Assembly: GCF_938015785.1 (NCBI RefSeq) | Contig: NZ_CALLWC010000061.1 | Coordinates: 1-38,532, forward strand | Direction of reading: 5' to 3' | From: an uncultured Campylobacter sp. | GTDB taxonomy: Bacteria > Campylobacterota > Campylobacteria > Campylobacterales > Campylobacteraceae | DNA: 38,532 nt | Shown: positions 1-7,997 of the stretch, piece after piece | Layout: each line of letters opens with the position of its first letter | Position numbering within the stretch: the first letter of the stretch is position 1 | Translations under genes and position numbers: made by a program | Notes under the pieces: model-generated | What the model was told of the DNA's origin: nothing | Databases searched by the model: none | Seen by the model: only the letters and a program-made list of their open reading frames with translations

Positions 1-394
1 TAAAATTATTTCTTTTCAAAAATTCATAAAAAATTTTTTTTACATCTTTTTTCAAAAAAATATTTTCGCTTCCAACAAAAAATTTTCCACTAAATTTTTT
101 AACTAATTTAAAAATAATTTCTTTTTTCAAATTTTCACTTCCAATTCCAATTTCAATTCCATTTTGAACGGTTGATTTTGAAATAATATTTTTTTTATTT
201 TTCAAAAGTTTATCCAAAATCATGCTGTATAGAATATCGCTATCCAAATAAAAAATCAAAAGTAAATTATTTTTCAAAAGTTTTTCATTTTTTTCTTCAA
301 TTGGAAAAGATAAAAAATCAGGAATTTCAATATCATAATAATTCAAAATATTTTTTTCTTCGTAAAAACTTTCAATTTGAAATTTTATATTCAA
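1..394 (-). CDS. Partial reading frame of unknown function in very AT-rich DNA, runs off the window
   Basis: Read on the minus strand, one frame stays open from inside mogA (in-frame stop at 508-506) to base 1, about 168 codons. In DNA of roughly 15% GC by eye, stops should be frequent, so this is unlikely to be chance. The translation looks like a protein, with stretches such as IPDFLSFPIEEKNEKLL and FVGSENIFLKKDVKKIFYE. No ATG or GTG exists upstream of an in-frame TTG at 394-392, and the next ATG is at 223-221. Neither has a convincing ribosome binding site, so the 5' end may be missing or use a rare start. I do not recognise the family. The abrupt change to ordinary composition at mogA suggests acquired DNA or a broken gene. 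Being a gene is fairly likely; its start is uncertain. Confidence 0.45.
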   Translation of the reverse strand, partial: MNIKFQIESFYEEKNILNYYDIEIPDFLSFPIEEKNEKLLKNNLLLIFYLDSDILYSMILDKLLKNKKNIISKSTVQNGIEIGIGSENLKKEIIFKLVKKFSGKFFVGSENIFLKKDVKKIFYEFLKRNNF

Positions 395-455
395 AAAATA
401 AAAATTTTTTTCAAAATTTATTTTAAAATTTAAAATTCTAATAAAGGAGAGGAAA

Positions 456-983
456 ATGGTAAAAATAGGTGTTTTAACGATCAGTGATCGCGCTAGCGGT
501 GGCGTTTACGAGGATTTAGGAGGCAAAGAGATAATTGCCGTGATGGATGATTGGCTAACTTGCGAGAAAGAGTATTTTTATGAAATAGTTCCAGATGAGC
601 TGGAGCTGATCAAAGATAAGCTGATTTATCTTTGCGATGAAGCGGGTTGTGATTTAGTGCTAACTACGGGTGGCACGGGTCCTGCTCCACGCGATGTAAC
701 GCCTGAAGCGACCGAAGCGGTAAGTGAGAAATTAATGCCAGGCTTTGGCGAACTAATGCGCGCAGAAAGCCAAAAGATCGTGCCTACGGCAATTTTATCG
801 CGCCAGATAGCAGCGATCCGCAAAAAGTCTCTGATTATAAACTTACCAGGCAATCCAAAAGCGATTAAAGAGTGCCTTCTACCAGTGTTTCCTGCCGTGC
901 CGTATTGTATTGATCTAATGGGAGGAAATTACATAACAGCGGATGAAAATAAGATAAAAATATTCCGTCCTAAACGCAAATAA
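456..983 (+). CDS. mogA: Molybdopterin adenylyltransferase, MogA/MoaB family
   Basis: This is the MogA/MoaB-type protein of molybdenum cofactor synthesis, which adenylylates molybdopterin in the cytoplasm before molybdate insertion. It has 175 residues, normal for the family. The N-terminus MVKIGVLTISDRASGG is typical. The MPT-binding loop TTGGTGPAPRDVTPEAT lies near residues 70-86 with the conserved Asp80, and LPGNPKAI follows near residue 130. An AAGGAGAGG ribosome binding site sits just before the ATG. It is the first normal-composition gene after the AT-rich block and is followed after about 65 bases by the HMA-like gene at 1049. MogA versus MoaB cannot be fully separated by motif, but the GTG and PAPRD features fit MogA. 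Confidence 0.9.
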   Translation: MVKIGVLTISDRASGGVYEDLGGKEIIAVMDDWLTCEKEYFYEIVPDELELIKDKLIYLCDEAGCDLVLTTGGTGPAPRDVTPEATEAVSEKLMPGFGELMRAESQKIVPTAILSRQIAAIRKKSLIINLPGNPKAIKECLLPVFPAVPYCIDLMGGNYITADENKIKIFRPKRK

Positions 984-1048
984 TTCGCAAAATTTAGCAG
1001 GAATTAAATGATTTATGATATTATTTGGGCGCAAATTTAAGGAAAAAT

Positions 1049-1366
1049 ATGAAAATAAATCACAACGATATTTTGGAATTTCATAAATATTTTAGCAAAA
1101 TCAGCCACAGCAAAGGTCGTATTCGTATCCGCGTAAGTCCTAAAATTAGGGAGTTGCGAGATAGTGTGAGCGAGGAGAGTCTGAAGGCTAAAATAGCTGC
1201 AATTCGCGGGATAAAAGAGTATAAATTTAACTCTCTAATCGGCTCGCTGACGATTCATTATGATGAAAGCGTTTTTCCGATGCACCTTTGGGAGCAGTTT
1301 TTAAGCGGCATCAGTTCGCCGGAGCTAGTAGCGCTTGTAAATTCCAATATAGAGGCGATTTCTTGA
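1049..1366 (+). CDS. Small HMA-like (heavy-metal-associated type) domain protein
   Basis: A 105-residue protein resembling the N-terminal domain of the P-type ATPase encoded at 3342. Both have a short strand ending in RIRIRV or RLRIKV, then a helix, then a 'G-x-x-E-x-(R/K)-F-N-(A/S)-x-I-G-S-L' strand (here GIKEYKFNSLIGSLTI). That is the beta-alpha-beta pattern of the HMA fold. The Cys-x-x-Cys metal site of classical HMA domains is absent. A longer frame could begin at TTG 1025, but the ATG at 1049 has an AAGGA site six bases upstream and is preferred. The stop overlaps the TTG start of the next gene, implying translational coupling. The role is inferred from similarity and context: metal handling or a partner of the ATPase. 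Confidence 0.65.
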   Translation: MKINHNDILEFHKYFSKISHSKGRIRIRVSPKIRELRDSVSEESLKAKIAAIRGIKEYKFNSLIGSLTIHYDESVFPMHLWEQFLSGISSPELVALVNSNIEAIS

Positions 1367-1974
1367 ACGAAGAAGCATTGCGTAGCACTAAAAAATCGCG
1401 CAGAATTTCTAATAAATCTCGGAATTTAAATGAGGCGCAAATTGCAGATATTGCTCTTTTGCTCGAAAAAGAGGCACAAATTTTACAGTTTTATTCGTTG
1501 GGCGCAGTTAAATTTCAAGATAAAAAGTTAGGAGAAATTCTATCTTTACGAGCCGAATTACTTGAGCGGATGTTAGACTTTGCAAATTCTTGTGGGCTTG
1601 GTGCTATGCCTCCTGAAAATAGCAGTGAGGCACTGGTTGCAAAAGGTATGAATGAGTTTTTGGCTTCGGCGCTTTTGATAGAAAAAAGCTCTATGATGTT
1701 TTATGACGATCTAATTAATTCGTGCAAGAACGCGGAATTTAAAGAGCAGCTATATAAGGCGCAGGCGGTTTCGTATAATGAAATTTTGCCGATTTTAAAG
1801 GAATTAAATTCTAAATACGAGGTTGATTTAAATTCTTTGAATTTCACTGATTTATTAAATGAAATTTTAAAAAATCCGCAGGGATTAGAGCGGATATTTC
1901 AAAAATACGATTTGCAAAATATCTTAAATAGCGCATTTTCCAATTTAATTAAAGGAATTTTGCAGAAAAATTAA
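1363..1974 (+). CDS. Helical protein, possibly ferritin-like, of the metal-ATPase cassette
   Basis: The frame could be extended upstream to 1288, but the best start is the TTG at 1363, which overlaps the TGA of the preceding gene and gives 203 residues. The protein is almost entirely predicted helix. Its first 130 residues read like a four-helix bundle: LLLEKEAQILQFY, then RAELLERMLDFA, then LIEKSSMMFYDDL, then AQAVSYNEILPILKEL. The Glu-rich first and third helices with following Tyr recall ferritin-like proteins, but the usual E-x-x-H iron ligands are missing. The C-terminal third (residues 135-203) is another amphipathic helical region. There is no signal peptide or membrane segment. Function is unknown; the ferritin-like reading is tentative. 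Confidence 0.6.
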   Translation: MNEEALRSTKKSRRISNKSRNLNEAQIADIALLLEKEAQILQFYSLGAVKFQDKKLGEILSLRAELLERMLDFANSCGLGAMPPENSSEALVAKGMNEFLASALLIEKSSMMFYDDLINSCKNAEFKEQLYKAQAVSYNEILPILKELNSKYEVDLNSLNFTDLLNEILKNPQGLERIFQKYDLQNILNSAFSNLIKGILQKN

Positions 1975-2004
1975 ATTAGGATTGCAAAAATCTAAAAAAG
2001 TCGC

Positions 2005-2010
2005 TATAAT
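2005..2010 (+). promoter_or_regulatory. Probable -10 element of the small-membrane-protein/ATPase genes
   Basis: TATAAT in the context gtcgcTATAATatc lies 60 bases before the ATG at 2070, in the only real gap of the cassette (1975-2069). Campylobacter vegetative promoters have a strong TATAAT-like -10, usually without a clear -35, and this matches. It would let the genes from 2070 to 5757 be transcribed separately from the two upstream genes. Confidence 0.6.
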
Positions 2011-2069
2011 ATCAAAATCTATGTAAAGTTGATAAAATGGCTTTATAATCTTAACACAAGGAGAATGAA

Positions 2070-2549
2070 ATGCCGATCCCATTTCTAGCAGGTTTTGCGC
2101 TTGGTTGCGCGGCGGTTTACGCTTATAACAATCGAGATAAAATCAAAGAAGGTGCGAATAAAATCGTAAGTAGCAAAAGCGTCGAGGAGCTAAAAAATAG
2201 CGTCAAAGGCGGAGCGGAAAAATTAAGCAAAAAATCAAAAGAAATTTTTGCGGAAGCCAAAGAAGGCCTAGACGATGTCGCTGAGGCGGTAAAAAGTAAA
2301 AGAAAGTCTGGCGGTAAAAAAGCTGCGACAAGTAGCGATAGCACTGCAAAAAAAACCAGAAAAAAGCCGGGACCAAAACCGGGATTTAAAAGAACTAAAA
2401 AATCCACCGCGAGCGCTAAGACTGGCGCAACACCGGTAGGTGAGACATCCGCAGCATCTACTACTCCGCTTAATATCCCGCAGATCGTAAAAATGGACGA
2501 TAATTCTTCGGCTAAATTTACGTCCGCAGACGATAAATCAGAAAAATAG
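2070..2549 (+). CDS. Small membrane-anchored protein with glycine-rich N-terminus and basic, Lys/Pro-rich tail
   Basis: A 159-residue protein. Residues 3-19 (PFLAGFALGCAAVYAY) form one small-residue-rich membrane segment with no cleavage site. A helical amphipathic region with several Lys/Glu pairs follows (residues 20-75), as in YtxH-like proteins. From about residue 76 the chain is disordered and strongly basic, including KKTRKKPGPKPGFKRTKK (near residues 93-110), which looks like histone H1 or an AT-hook-like tail. The last 40 residues are Ser/Thr/Ala-rich and acidic. AAGGAGAATGAA precedes the ATG. It lies first after a TATAAT promoter, with two more small membrane proteins and the metal ATPase downstream. 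Function is unknown; a scaffold for the ATPase or a membrane-to-nucleic-acid link is speculation. Confidence 0.75.
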   Translation: MPIPFLAGFALGCAAVYAYNNRDKIKEGANKIVSSKSVEELKNSVKGGAEKLSKKSKEIFAEAKEGLDDVAEAVKSKRKSGGKKAATSSDSTAKKTRKKPGPKPGFKRTKKSTASAKTGATPVGETSAASTTPLNIPQIVKMDDNSSAKFTSADDKSEK

Positions 2550-2557
2550 AGGCTTAA

Positions 2558-2860
2558 ATGAATAGATCACTTACGACACAGCGTTCGCCGCTGGATCACG
2601 TTTTAAGCGGCGCTATAGCGGGGGCGATCGGCGGTTGCGCCGTAGAGCTCGTTAAAGCCAAAGAAGGCAAGAGCAAATCTAAAGCGATTCGAGATGCGTT
2701 AGATATAGCGCTAAGCGGCGGTATCATCGGCGGCGGCGCGATTTACAGCGCAAATAAGCTCGTACAAGGCGAGTATCTACGCGCAGTGGCAGGCGTCGCA
2801 GTATGCGTAGGCGCGCTCATTGCGGGTAGAAATTTTATTCTTAAGGTAGGCAATGAGTAA
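2558..2860 (+). CDS. Small glycine-zipper membrane protein
   Basis: A 100-residue protein with two or three hydrophobic stretches rich in Gly and Ala: HVLSGAIAGAIGGCAVELV (about 14-32), ALSGGIIGGGAIYSANKLV (about 51-69) and AVAGVAVCVGALIAG (about 76-90). The G-x-x-x-G spacing is a glycine-zipper pattern that favours helix packing in the membrane. A short basic loop (KAKEGKSKSKAIR) separates the first two. GAGG lies five bases before the ATG. The ATG of the next gene overlaps its last codons, so the two are translated together. I do not recognise a named family; the role is inferred from the cassette only. Confidence 0.75.
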   Translation: MNRSLTTQRSPLDHVLSGAIAGAIGGCAVELVKAKEGKSKSKAIRDALDIALSGGIIGGGAIYSANKLVQGEYLRAVAGVAVCVGALIAGRNFILKVGNE

Positions 2861-3338
2861 TCCGTATATCACAAAAAAAGATTTGAAAGAAATTCTAGAC
2901 GATTACGATTTTGGTGGCAATAAATATTCTAGCGGCTCTGCGGGTGGCTTTGCTGGCGATGATAAGCTCGGCGGTTGGGCAAAATGGATAAATGAGCGGG
3001 TAAATTCTACACCTTTTAATAGCTCAGCCTCCGACAATGGCTCGAATAATAAAGATTCCGCCGCTCAAAGCTCAAGTGATGTAAATTCTACTCAGGGCTC
3101 CGCTTTCGGTGGAATTTTTAATTCCTTGGGTGGCAGGCAAAACGCGAACGGCTTATTTGGTAGCAACTCATTTATCACAGGTATCGTTCTAGGTGCTGCG
3201 GCAACCTATTTTCTAACCGACGAAAATGCGCAAAAAAAGCTTTTTAAGCTCATCGCAAAGGGCACCGAGATGTTTCAGATGGGCGTTGAAGAGATGAAGG
3301 AGCGATTCGAAGACGCCAAGGCAGAGATGCAAGAGTAG
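2853..3338 (+). CDS. Small membrane-associated YtxH-like protein of the metal-ATPase cassette
   Basis: A 161-residue protein whose start overlaps the previous stop (ATGAGTAA). Residues 1-50 are polar with an acidic EILDDYDFGG motif. Residues 50-100 are Ser/Asn/Gly-rich and probably disordered. A single membrane segment, FITGIVLGAAATYFLT, lies near residues 107-122, followed by a charged helix (AQKKLFKLIAKGTEMFQMG, then EEMKERFEDAKAEM). Segment-plus-helix is the same plan as the 2070 protein but placed at the C-terminus. The stop lies three bases before the ATPase start, so the two are almost certainly co-translated. Function is unknown. Confidence 0.75.
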   Translation: MSNPYITKKDLKEILDDYDFGGNKYSSGSAGGFAGDDKLGGWAKWINERVNSTPFNSSASDNGSNNKDSAAQSSSDVNSTQGSAFGGIFNSLGGRQNANGLFGSNSFITGIVLGAAATYFLTDENAQKKLFKLIAKGTEMFQMGVEEMKERFEDAKAEMQE

Positions 3339-3341
3339 TCG

Positions 3342-5423
3342 ATGCAAAATTTTAAAATTTTACACGAGACTAAAACTAGACTACGTATAAAGGTCGCGGG
3401 CTTTAAAGGGCTTGATACGAGTGCACTGCAAAAAGCTGCTGTGAGGCTTGAAGGCGTAACGGAAGCTAGATTTAACGCTAAAATCGGCTCTTTGATTCTT
3501 AAGCTTGACGCAGACGTAAATAAGGCAGGAATTCTAAAGCAACTTGCGGCTTTAAATTTAAGCGAGTTAAAATCAATTATCCCCGCTAACCATAAAAATT
3601 TGCCAAGCAAAAACGAATTTATCTTAGCGCTTCTTGCGTTGGGCGGAAATTTAATCTTTCGCACTTCGCCTTTAGTGCACGCATTTAGCATCGTAGCGTG
3701 CATGCCTATCTTAAAAGAGGGCATTAAAGAAAGCTTTCGCCACGGGCTTACTTCAAAGGGCTTGGAGGCTGCTGCTGTGGGGATTTCGCTCGCTCGCGGC
3801 GACGTATTTGCCGCAAACAGCACCAACGCGATGCTCGCTCTTGGCGAATACATGGAGGAAAGCACCGTTTATAAAAGCGACGATCTTATCCGTGAGCTCG
3901 CCCGCCCGGACATCGCCGAGGCGTGGGTCGAGATAGATCAAGACGGCAAAAAGACCGAAGTCAAAATCGCAACTTCCAAGCTAAAGGTGGGCGACATCGT
4001 GGTCGTGGGTGCAGGCGACGTCATAGCCGTGGACGGGCACGTCGTAAGCGGCGAAGCGATGATAAATCAAGCCAATATGACGGGCGAATCGGTTGCGGTG
4101 AAAAAATCTCGCGGCGATAGCGTGCTAAGCGGCACGATCGTAGAGGAGGGCAGGATCCGCATCTGGGCGGAAAACGTCGGCGAAAACACCTCTACGCAAC
4201 GTATCAAGCACTACATCACGGCATCTCTTAACGAGCGCTCCAGCATCGGCATGCATACGACCCATCTAGCCGACAAGCTCGTGCCGGTGACCTTCGGGCT
4301 TGCGGGCGTGTCCTATCTGATAAATCGAAATTTTATGACCGTAGCTTCGGTGCTCCAGGCGGATTACTCTTGCGCGCTTAAGCTGCCTACGCCGGTTGCT
4401 TTTAAGTCAAGCATCTCAAAAGCGGGCAAGAACGGGATTTTGATCAAAGGCGCCAAGGCTCTTGAGTCGCTTGCGAGCGCCGATACCTTCGTATTCGATA
4501 AGACGGGCACGCTTACGTACGGCAACCTGGAAGTCGCCGAGATCATATCGTTTGACGAGCGCTTTAGCAAAAACGATATTTTAAATTTAACCGCAAGCGC
4601 CGAGGAGCATTACTTTCATCCCGTAGCCGAGGCGATCGTGGATGCGGCTAAAAAGCACGGTTTTATCCACAAACACCATGACGAGGTGGAATTCGTCGTC
4701 GCTCACGGCGTTAAAACCAGCATCGAGGGCAAAAAGCTTATCATCGGCTCGCGCCACTTTCTGGAGGATGACGAGATGATCTCGTTTGCGGCGCATGAGC
4801 AGACCATCGATCTTGCGATACAAAAGGGGCTCGCGCTGCTTTACATCGCATTTGACGGCAGGCTTTTGGGGCTCATCGGACTTAGGGATGAAGTGCGCGC
4901 AAACGCCCGCACCGTCATCGCTAGGCTCCGCGAGTTGGGCGCTAAACAGATCGTCATGCTAAGCGGCGACGTGAGCTCAAAAGCCCGCGCCGTAGCCAAA
5001 AAACTCGGCGTAGATCGCTATTACGGCGAATTGCTGCCGACGCAAAAGACCGAAATTTTAGAACAACTCAAAGCCGAGGGGCGAAAGGTAGTCTTCGTGG
5101 GCGACGGCATAAACGATGCGCCGAGCCTGATGAAGGCGGACATCGGCATCAGCATGCTAAACGGCGCCGAGATCGCCAAGGCTTCCGCGCAGATCGGGCT
5201 TTTGAAAAACGATATCGAGGGCGTAGCGCAAGTAAAGGCGCTGGCCAACGACACGCTGCGGCTCGTAAATCGAAATTTCAACGCCACCGTGGGGATAAAT
5301 TCGATCATTTTATTTTTGGCGACCTTCGGCGCGCTAAGTCCCGTAGCTACGGCGCTGCTGCATAACGGCACGACGATTGGGCTACTACTAAATTCCATTA
5401 AAGGGGTAAAATTTGAGCATTGA
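3342..5423 (+). CDS. P1B-type heavy-metal-transporting ATPase with an atypical SCALK membrane motif
   Basis: A 693-residue P-type ATPase that should pump a metal ion across the inner membrane. The N-terminal 70 residues form an HMA-like domain without Cys-x-x-Cys. Core motifs are intact: MTGES near 246-250 (actuator), DKTGTLT with phosphorylated Asp386, HYFHP with the P1B-specific His-Pro at 426-427, and GDGIND at 587-592. The metal-site helix reads YSCALKLPTP (342-351) in place of the CPC of copper or zinc pumps, or the SPC of P1B-4 pumps. The C-terminal membrane helices end in LLHNGTTIGLLLNSIKG, which recalls the manganese/zinc-type mycobacterial CtpC group. The substrate cannot be assigned. 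The gene is embedded in small membrane-protein genes and overlaps the next one. Confidence 0.88.
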   Translation: MQNFKILHETKTRLRIKVAGFKGLDTSALQKAAVRLEGVTEARFNAKIGSLILKLDADVNKAGILKQLAALNLSELKSIIPANHKNLPSKNEFILALLALGGNLIFRTSPLVHAFSIVACMPILKEGIKESFRHGLTSKGLEAAAVGISLARGDVFAANSTNAMLALGEYMEESTVYKSDDLIRELARPDIAEAWVEIDQDGKKTEVKIATSKLKVGDIVVVGAGDVIAVDGHVVSGEAMINQANMTGESVAVKKSRGDSVLSGTIVEEGRIRIWAENVGENTSTQRIKHYITASLNERSSIGMHTTHLADKLVPVTFGLAGVSYLINRNFMTVASVLQADYSCALKLPTPVAFKSSISKAGKNGILIKGAKALESLASADTFVFDKTGTLTYGNLEVAEIISFDERFSKNDILNLTASAEEHYFHPVAEAIVDAAKKHGFIHKHHDEVEFVVAHGVKTSIEGKKLIIGSRHFLEDDEMISFAAHEQTIDLAIQKGLALLYIAFDGRLLGLIGLRDEVRANARTVIARLRELGAKQIVMLSGDVSSKARAVAKKLGVDRYYGELLPTQKTEILEQLKAEGRKVVFVGDGINDAPSLMKADIGISMLNGAEIAKASAQIGLLKNDIEGVAQVKALANDTLRLVNRNFNATVGINSIILFLATFGALSPVATALLHNGTTIGLLLNSIKGVKFEH

Positions 5424-5757
5424 AGATAAAATTTTGGATCTAAATTTTCAGCGCAAAGCGGCTAAAGTGACGCTCGGAGTGAGTATGGGTATCACGGCTC
5501 TAACCGCGCTGAATATGAACTCGCGCATGTCGCAGCTGCATAAAGTTTCGGGTGCAGTGATGCTGGCAAGCGCGATCTGGCACGCTAGCCTTTACGGCTC
5601 GCCGTACAGCGAGTTTCTGCAAAATAGAAAAGCAAAGAGCAGGGGCAGAAAGAGATCCGTAGCAAATTTAACCTTGGAAAATCTTCCGGACGGCAAAAGT
5701 ACGTCAGTAAAAAGCGCTCCCGCAAAAAGAAAGCCTCGCGCGCGTAAAAGCGCCTAG
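5413..5757 (+). CDS. Small membrane protein with basic C-terminal tail, coupled to the metal ATPase
   Basis: Starts at a TTG inside the last codons of the ATPase gene, with AAGGGG seven bases upstream; 114 residues. Residues 16-60 contain two hydrophobic stretches (AAKVTLGVSMGITALTAL and VSGAVMLASAIWHASLYG), separated by a short polar turn with MSQLHK. A conserved-looking His-containing segment, WHASLYGSPYSEF, follows. The last 45 residues are strongly basic (SRGRKRS, KRKPRARKSA), like the tail of the 2070 protein. It is the last gene of the cassette; a hairpin follows at 5772. It is probably an accessory subunit or scaffold for the pump. No named family was recognised. Confidence 0.7.
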   Translation: MSIEDKILDLNFQRKAAKVTLGVSMGITALTALNMNSRMSQLHKVSGAVMLASAIWHASLYGSPYSEFLQNRKAKSRGRKRSVANLTLENLPDGKSTSVKSAPAKRKPRARKSA

Positions 5758-5771
5758 CGGCATAGCGCGTC

Positions 5772-5817
5772 GCGGCTTTAAAGCGCAAAGATAAACTCTA
5801 AAGCCGCTAAATTTCTT
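5772..5817 (+). terminator. Probable terminator of the metal-ATPase cassette
   Basis: GCGGCTTTA at 5772-5780 and its exact reverse complement TAAAGCCGC at 5799-5807 can form a nine-pair stem, followed by TAAATTTCTTT. The loop of 18 bases is long and the T-run imperfect, so termination is likely but not certain. Confidence 0.5.
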
Positions 5818-6067
5818 TAAACGCAGTCGCCGAATAAAACGTCGTAAGCGGTCAAATTTGCACCGTTTTCAGCTAAATTTGCTATCAATAATCTCACTTC
5901 GTAAATTTAATCGAATTTGTATTTTCAAATTTTGTGGTCATAGTTTCGCTTGCAAATTTTACGTTTTGCAGTTGCGGCGACTCCGCTACTTAAATTTTAA
6001 TTCGCAAACGCTTCATAATATCCTTTAAATTTAACCCGTCTTTACCTGGCGCAAATTTAAATTTCGC

Positions 6068-6073
6068 TACAAT
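6068..6073 (+). promoter_or_regulatory. Candidate -10 element for tgt
   Basis: TACAAT in the context cgcTACAATcgc lies about 75 bases before the tgt ATG, after an AT-rich stretch. It is similar to the context at 2005 (cgcTATAATatc) and at 26889 (gcTACCATtac). Confidence 0.4.
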
Positions 6074-6147
6074 CGCTTTTTAAAATTTTGCGCCGAGCGC
6101 GCGAAAAGAGGCTAAAAAAGCCAAAAAGCTAAATTTAAAGGATCAAG

Positions 6148-7314
<1,167 letters not shown>

Positions 7315-7997
7315 TTTCGGCGGGCGAAGACGCGGAATTTAGCGCGATAGTTAAATTTAGCCGCGGCGACGGGGCGGATTTTAATACGGCGCGCGCGGTT
7401 AGATTTAAACGCGACAAAATTTGGGCGATGAAATTTTAAGAGCTGTGTAGCGTGGAGCTTGTAGCTTAAAATTTGATTTAAATCCGCGCTTAGATTTTTG
7501 TATCGATTAGAATTTTATTTTGGCAAAATTTTATTATGATAGAGCTATGTCTTGGAATTTCGCCGTAGAATATGAGATAAAATTTAGTTTTGAAGCTTAG
7601 CACTGAATCTGTGGATAAAATTCTGCGTTGATATGCGCTGAGCGCGCGAGATTTAAAGATGGAATTTAGCGGTAGGATTTTACAGACGCGATGTCAAATT
7701 GCCACGGCTTCAAATAAAAGGGGGACATTGCATTGAAATTCGCAGGCATTGGTGTTATTTTGTAAGCCGTGCGTTACGCATATAAAAGACATATATTGCT
7801 TTAGGGCGTGCGATCTGCGCCTACAATTGCGGAATTTTATTGCGATAAAATTTTAATGCGGTAGAATTTTACTTTGATAAAGTTCAAATTTCCGTTAAAT
7901 TCTGTCGTCGTGCTAAATTTTGCGATGAAATTTTGAGTGGAATTCTATCGTAGTAAAATTTCATCGCAGCCAAATCTGCGGCAAAATTTTGTAGAAT
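7315..7997. other. Long non-coding spacer between the converging tgt and 7998 genes
   Basis: This 683-base gap separates two genes whose 3' ends face each other. I see no supported ORF, tRNA or riboswitch. It is dense in degenerate AAATTT/GCGATAAAATTTT words in both orientations, and contains a perfect 14-base inverted repeat at 7921-7968. A GGGGG tract at 7722 followed by a ten-codon TTG frame is too short to call. Confidence 0.6.
7842..7991. repeat. Cluster of degenerate GCGATRAAATTTT units with a perfect 14-bp inverted repeat
   Basis: Units at 7842 (TGCGATAAAATTTTAA), 7858 (TGCGGTAGAATTTTAC), 7921 (TGCGATGAAATTTT), 7955 (the inverse, AAAATTTCATCGCA) and 7977 (GCGGCAAAATTTT) share one consensus. 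The copies at 7921-7934 and 7955-7968 are exact reverse complements, separated by 20 bases, so they can form a stable hairpin about 30 bases beyond the stop of the minus-strand gene. It could end that transcript or be a short mobile or palindromic repeat family. Confidence 0.6.

Larger units (their letters stand above)
5758..6147. other. Non-coding spacer between the metal-ATPase cassette and tgt
   Basis: A 390-base gap. It holds a terminator-like inverted repeat at its left end (5772-5807) and a TACAAT promoter candidate at 6068-6073. The rest is AAATTT-rich sequence without a convincing open frame, tRNA or riboswitch. Confidence 0.6.

Noticed and set aside
7732..7764. Short TTG frame after a GGGGG tract in the tgt/7998 spacer
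   Set aside because: Only ten codons; no evidence of coding or conservation can be seen.
7842..7991. CRISPR array
   Set aside because: Repeats are short, degenerate, in both orientations and without regular spacers.
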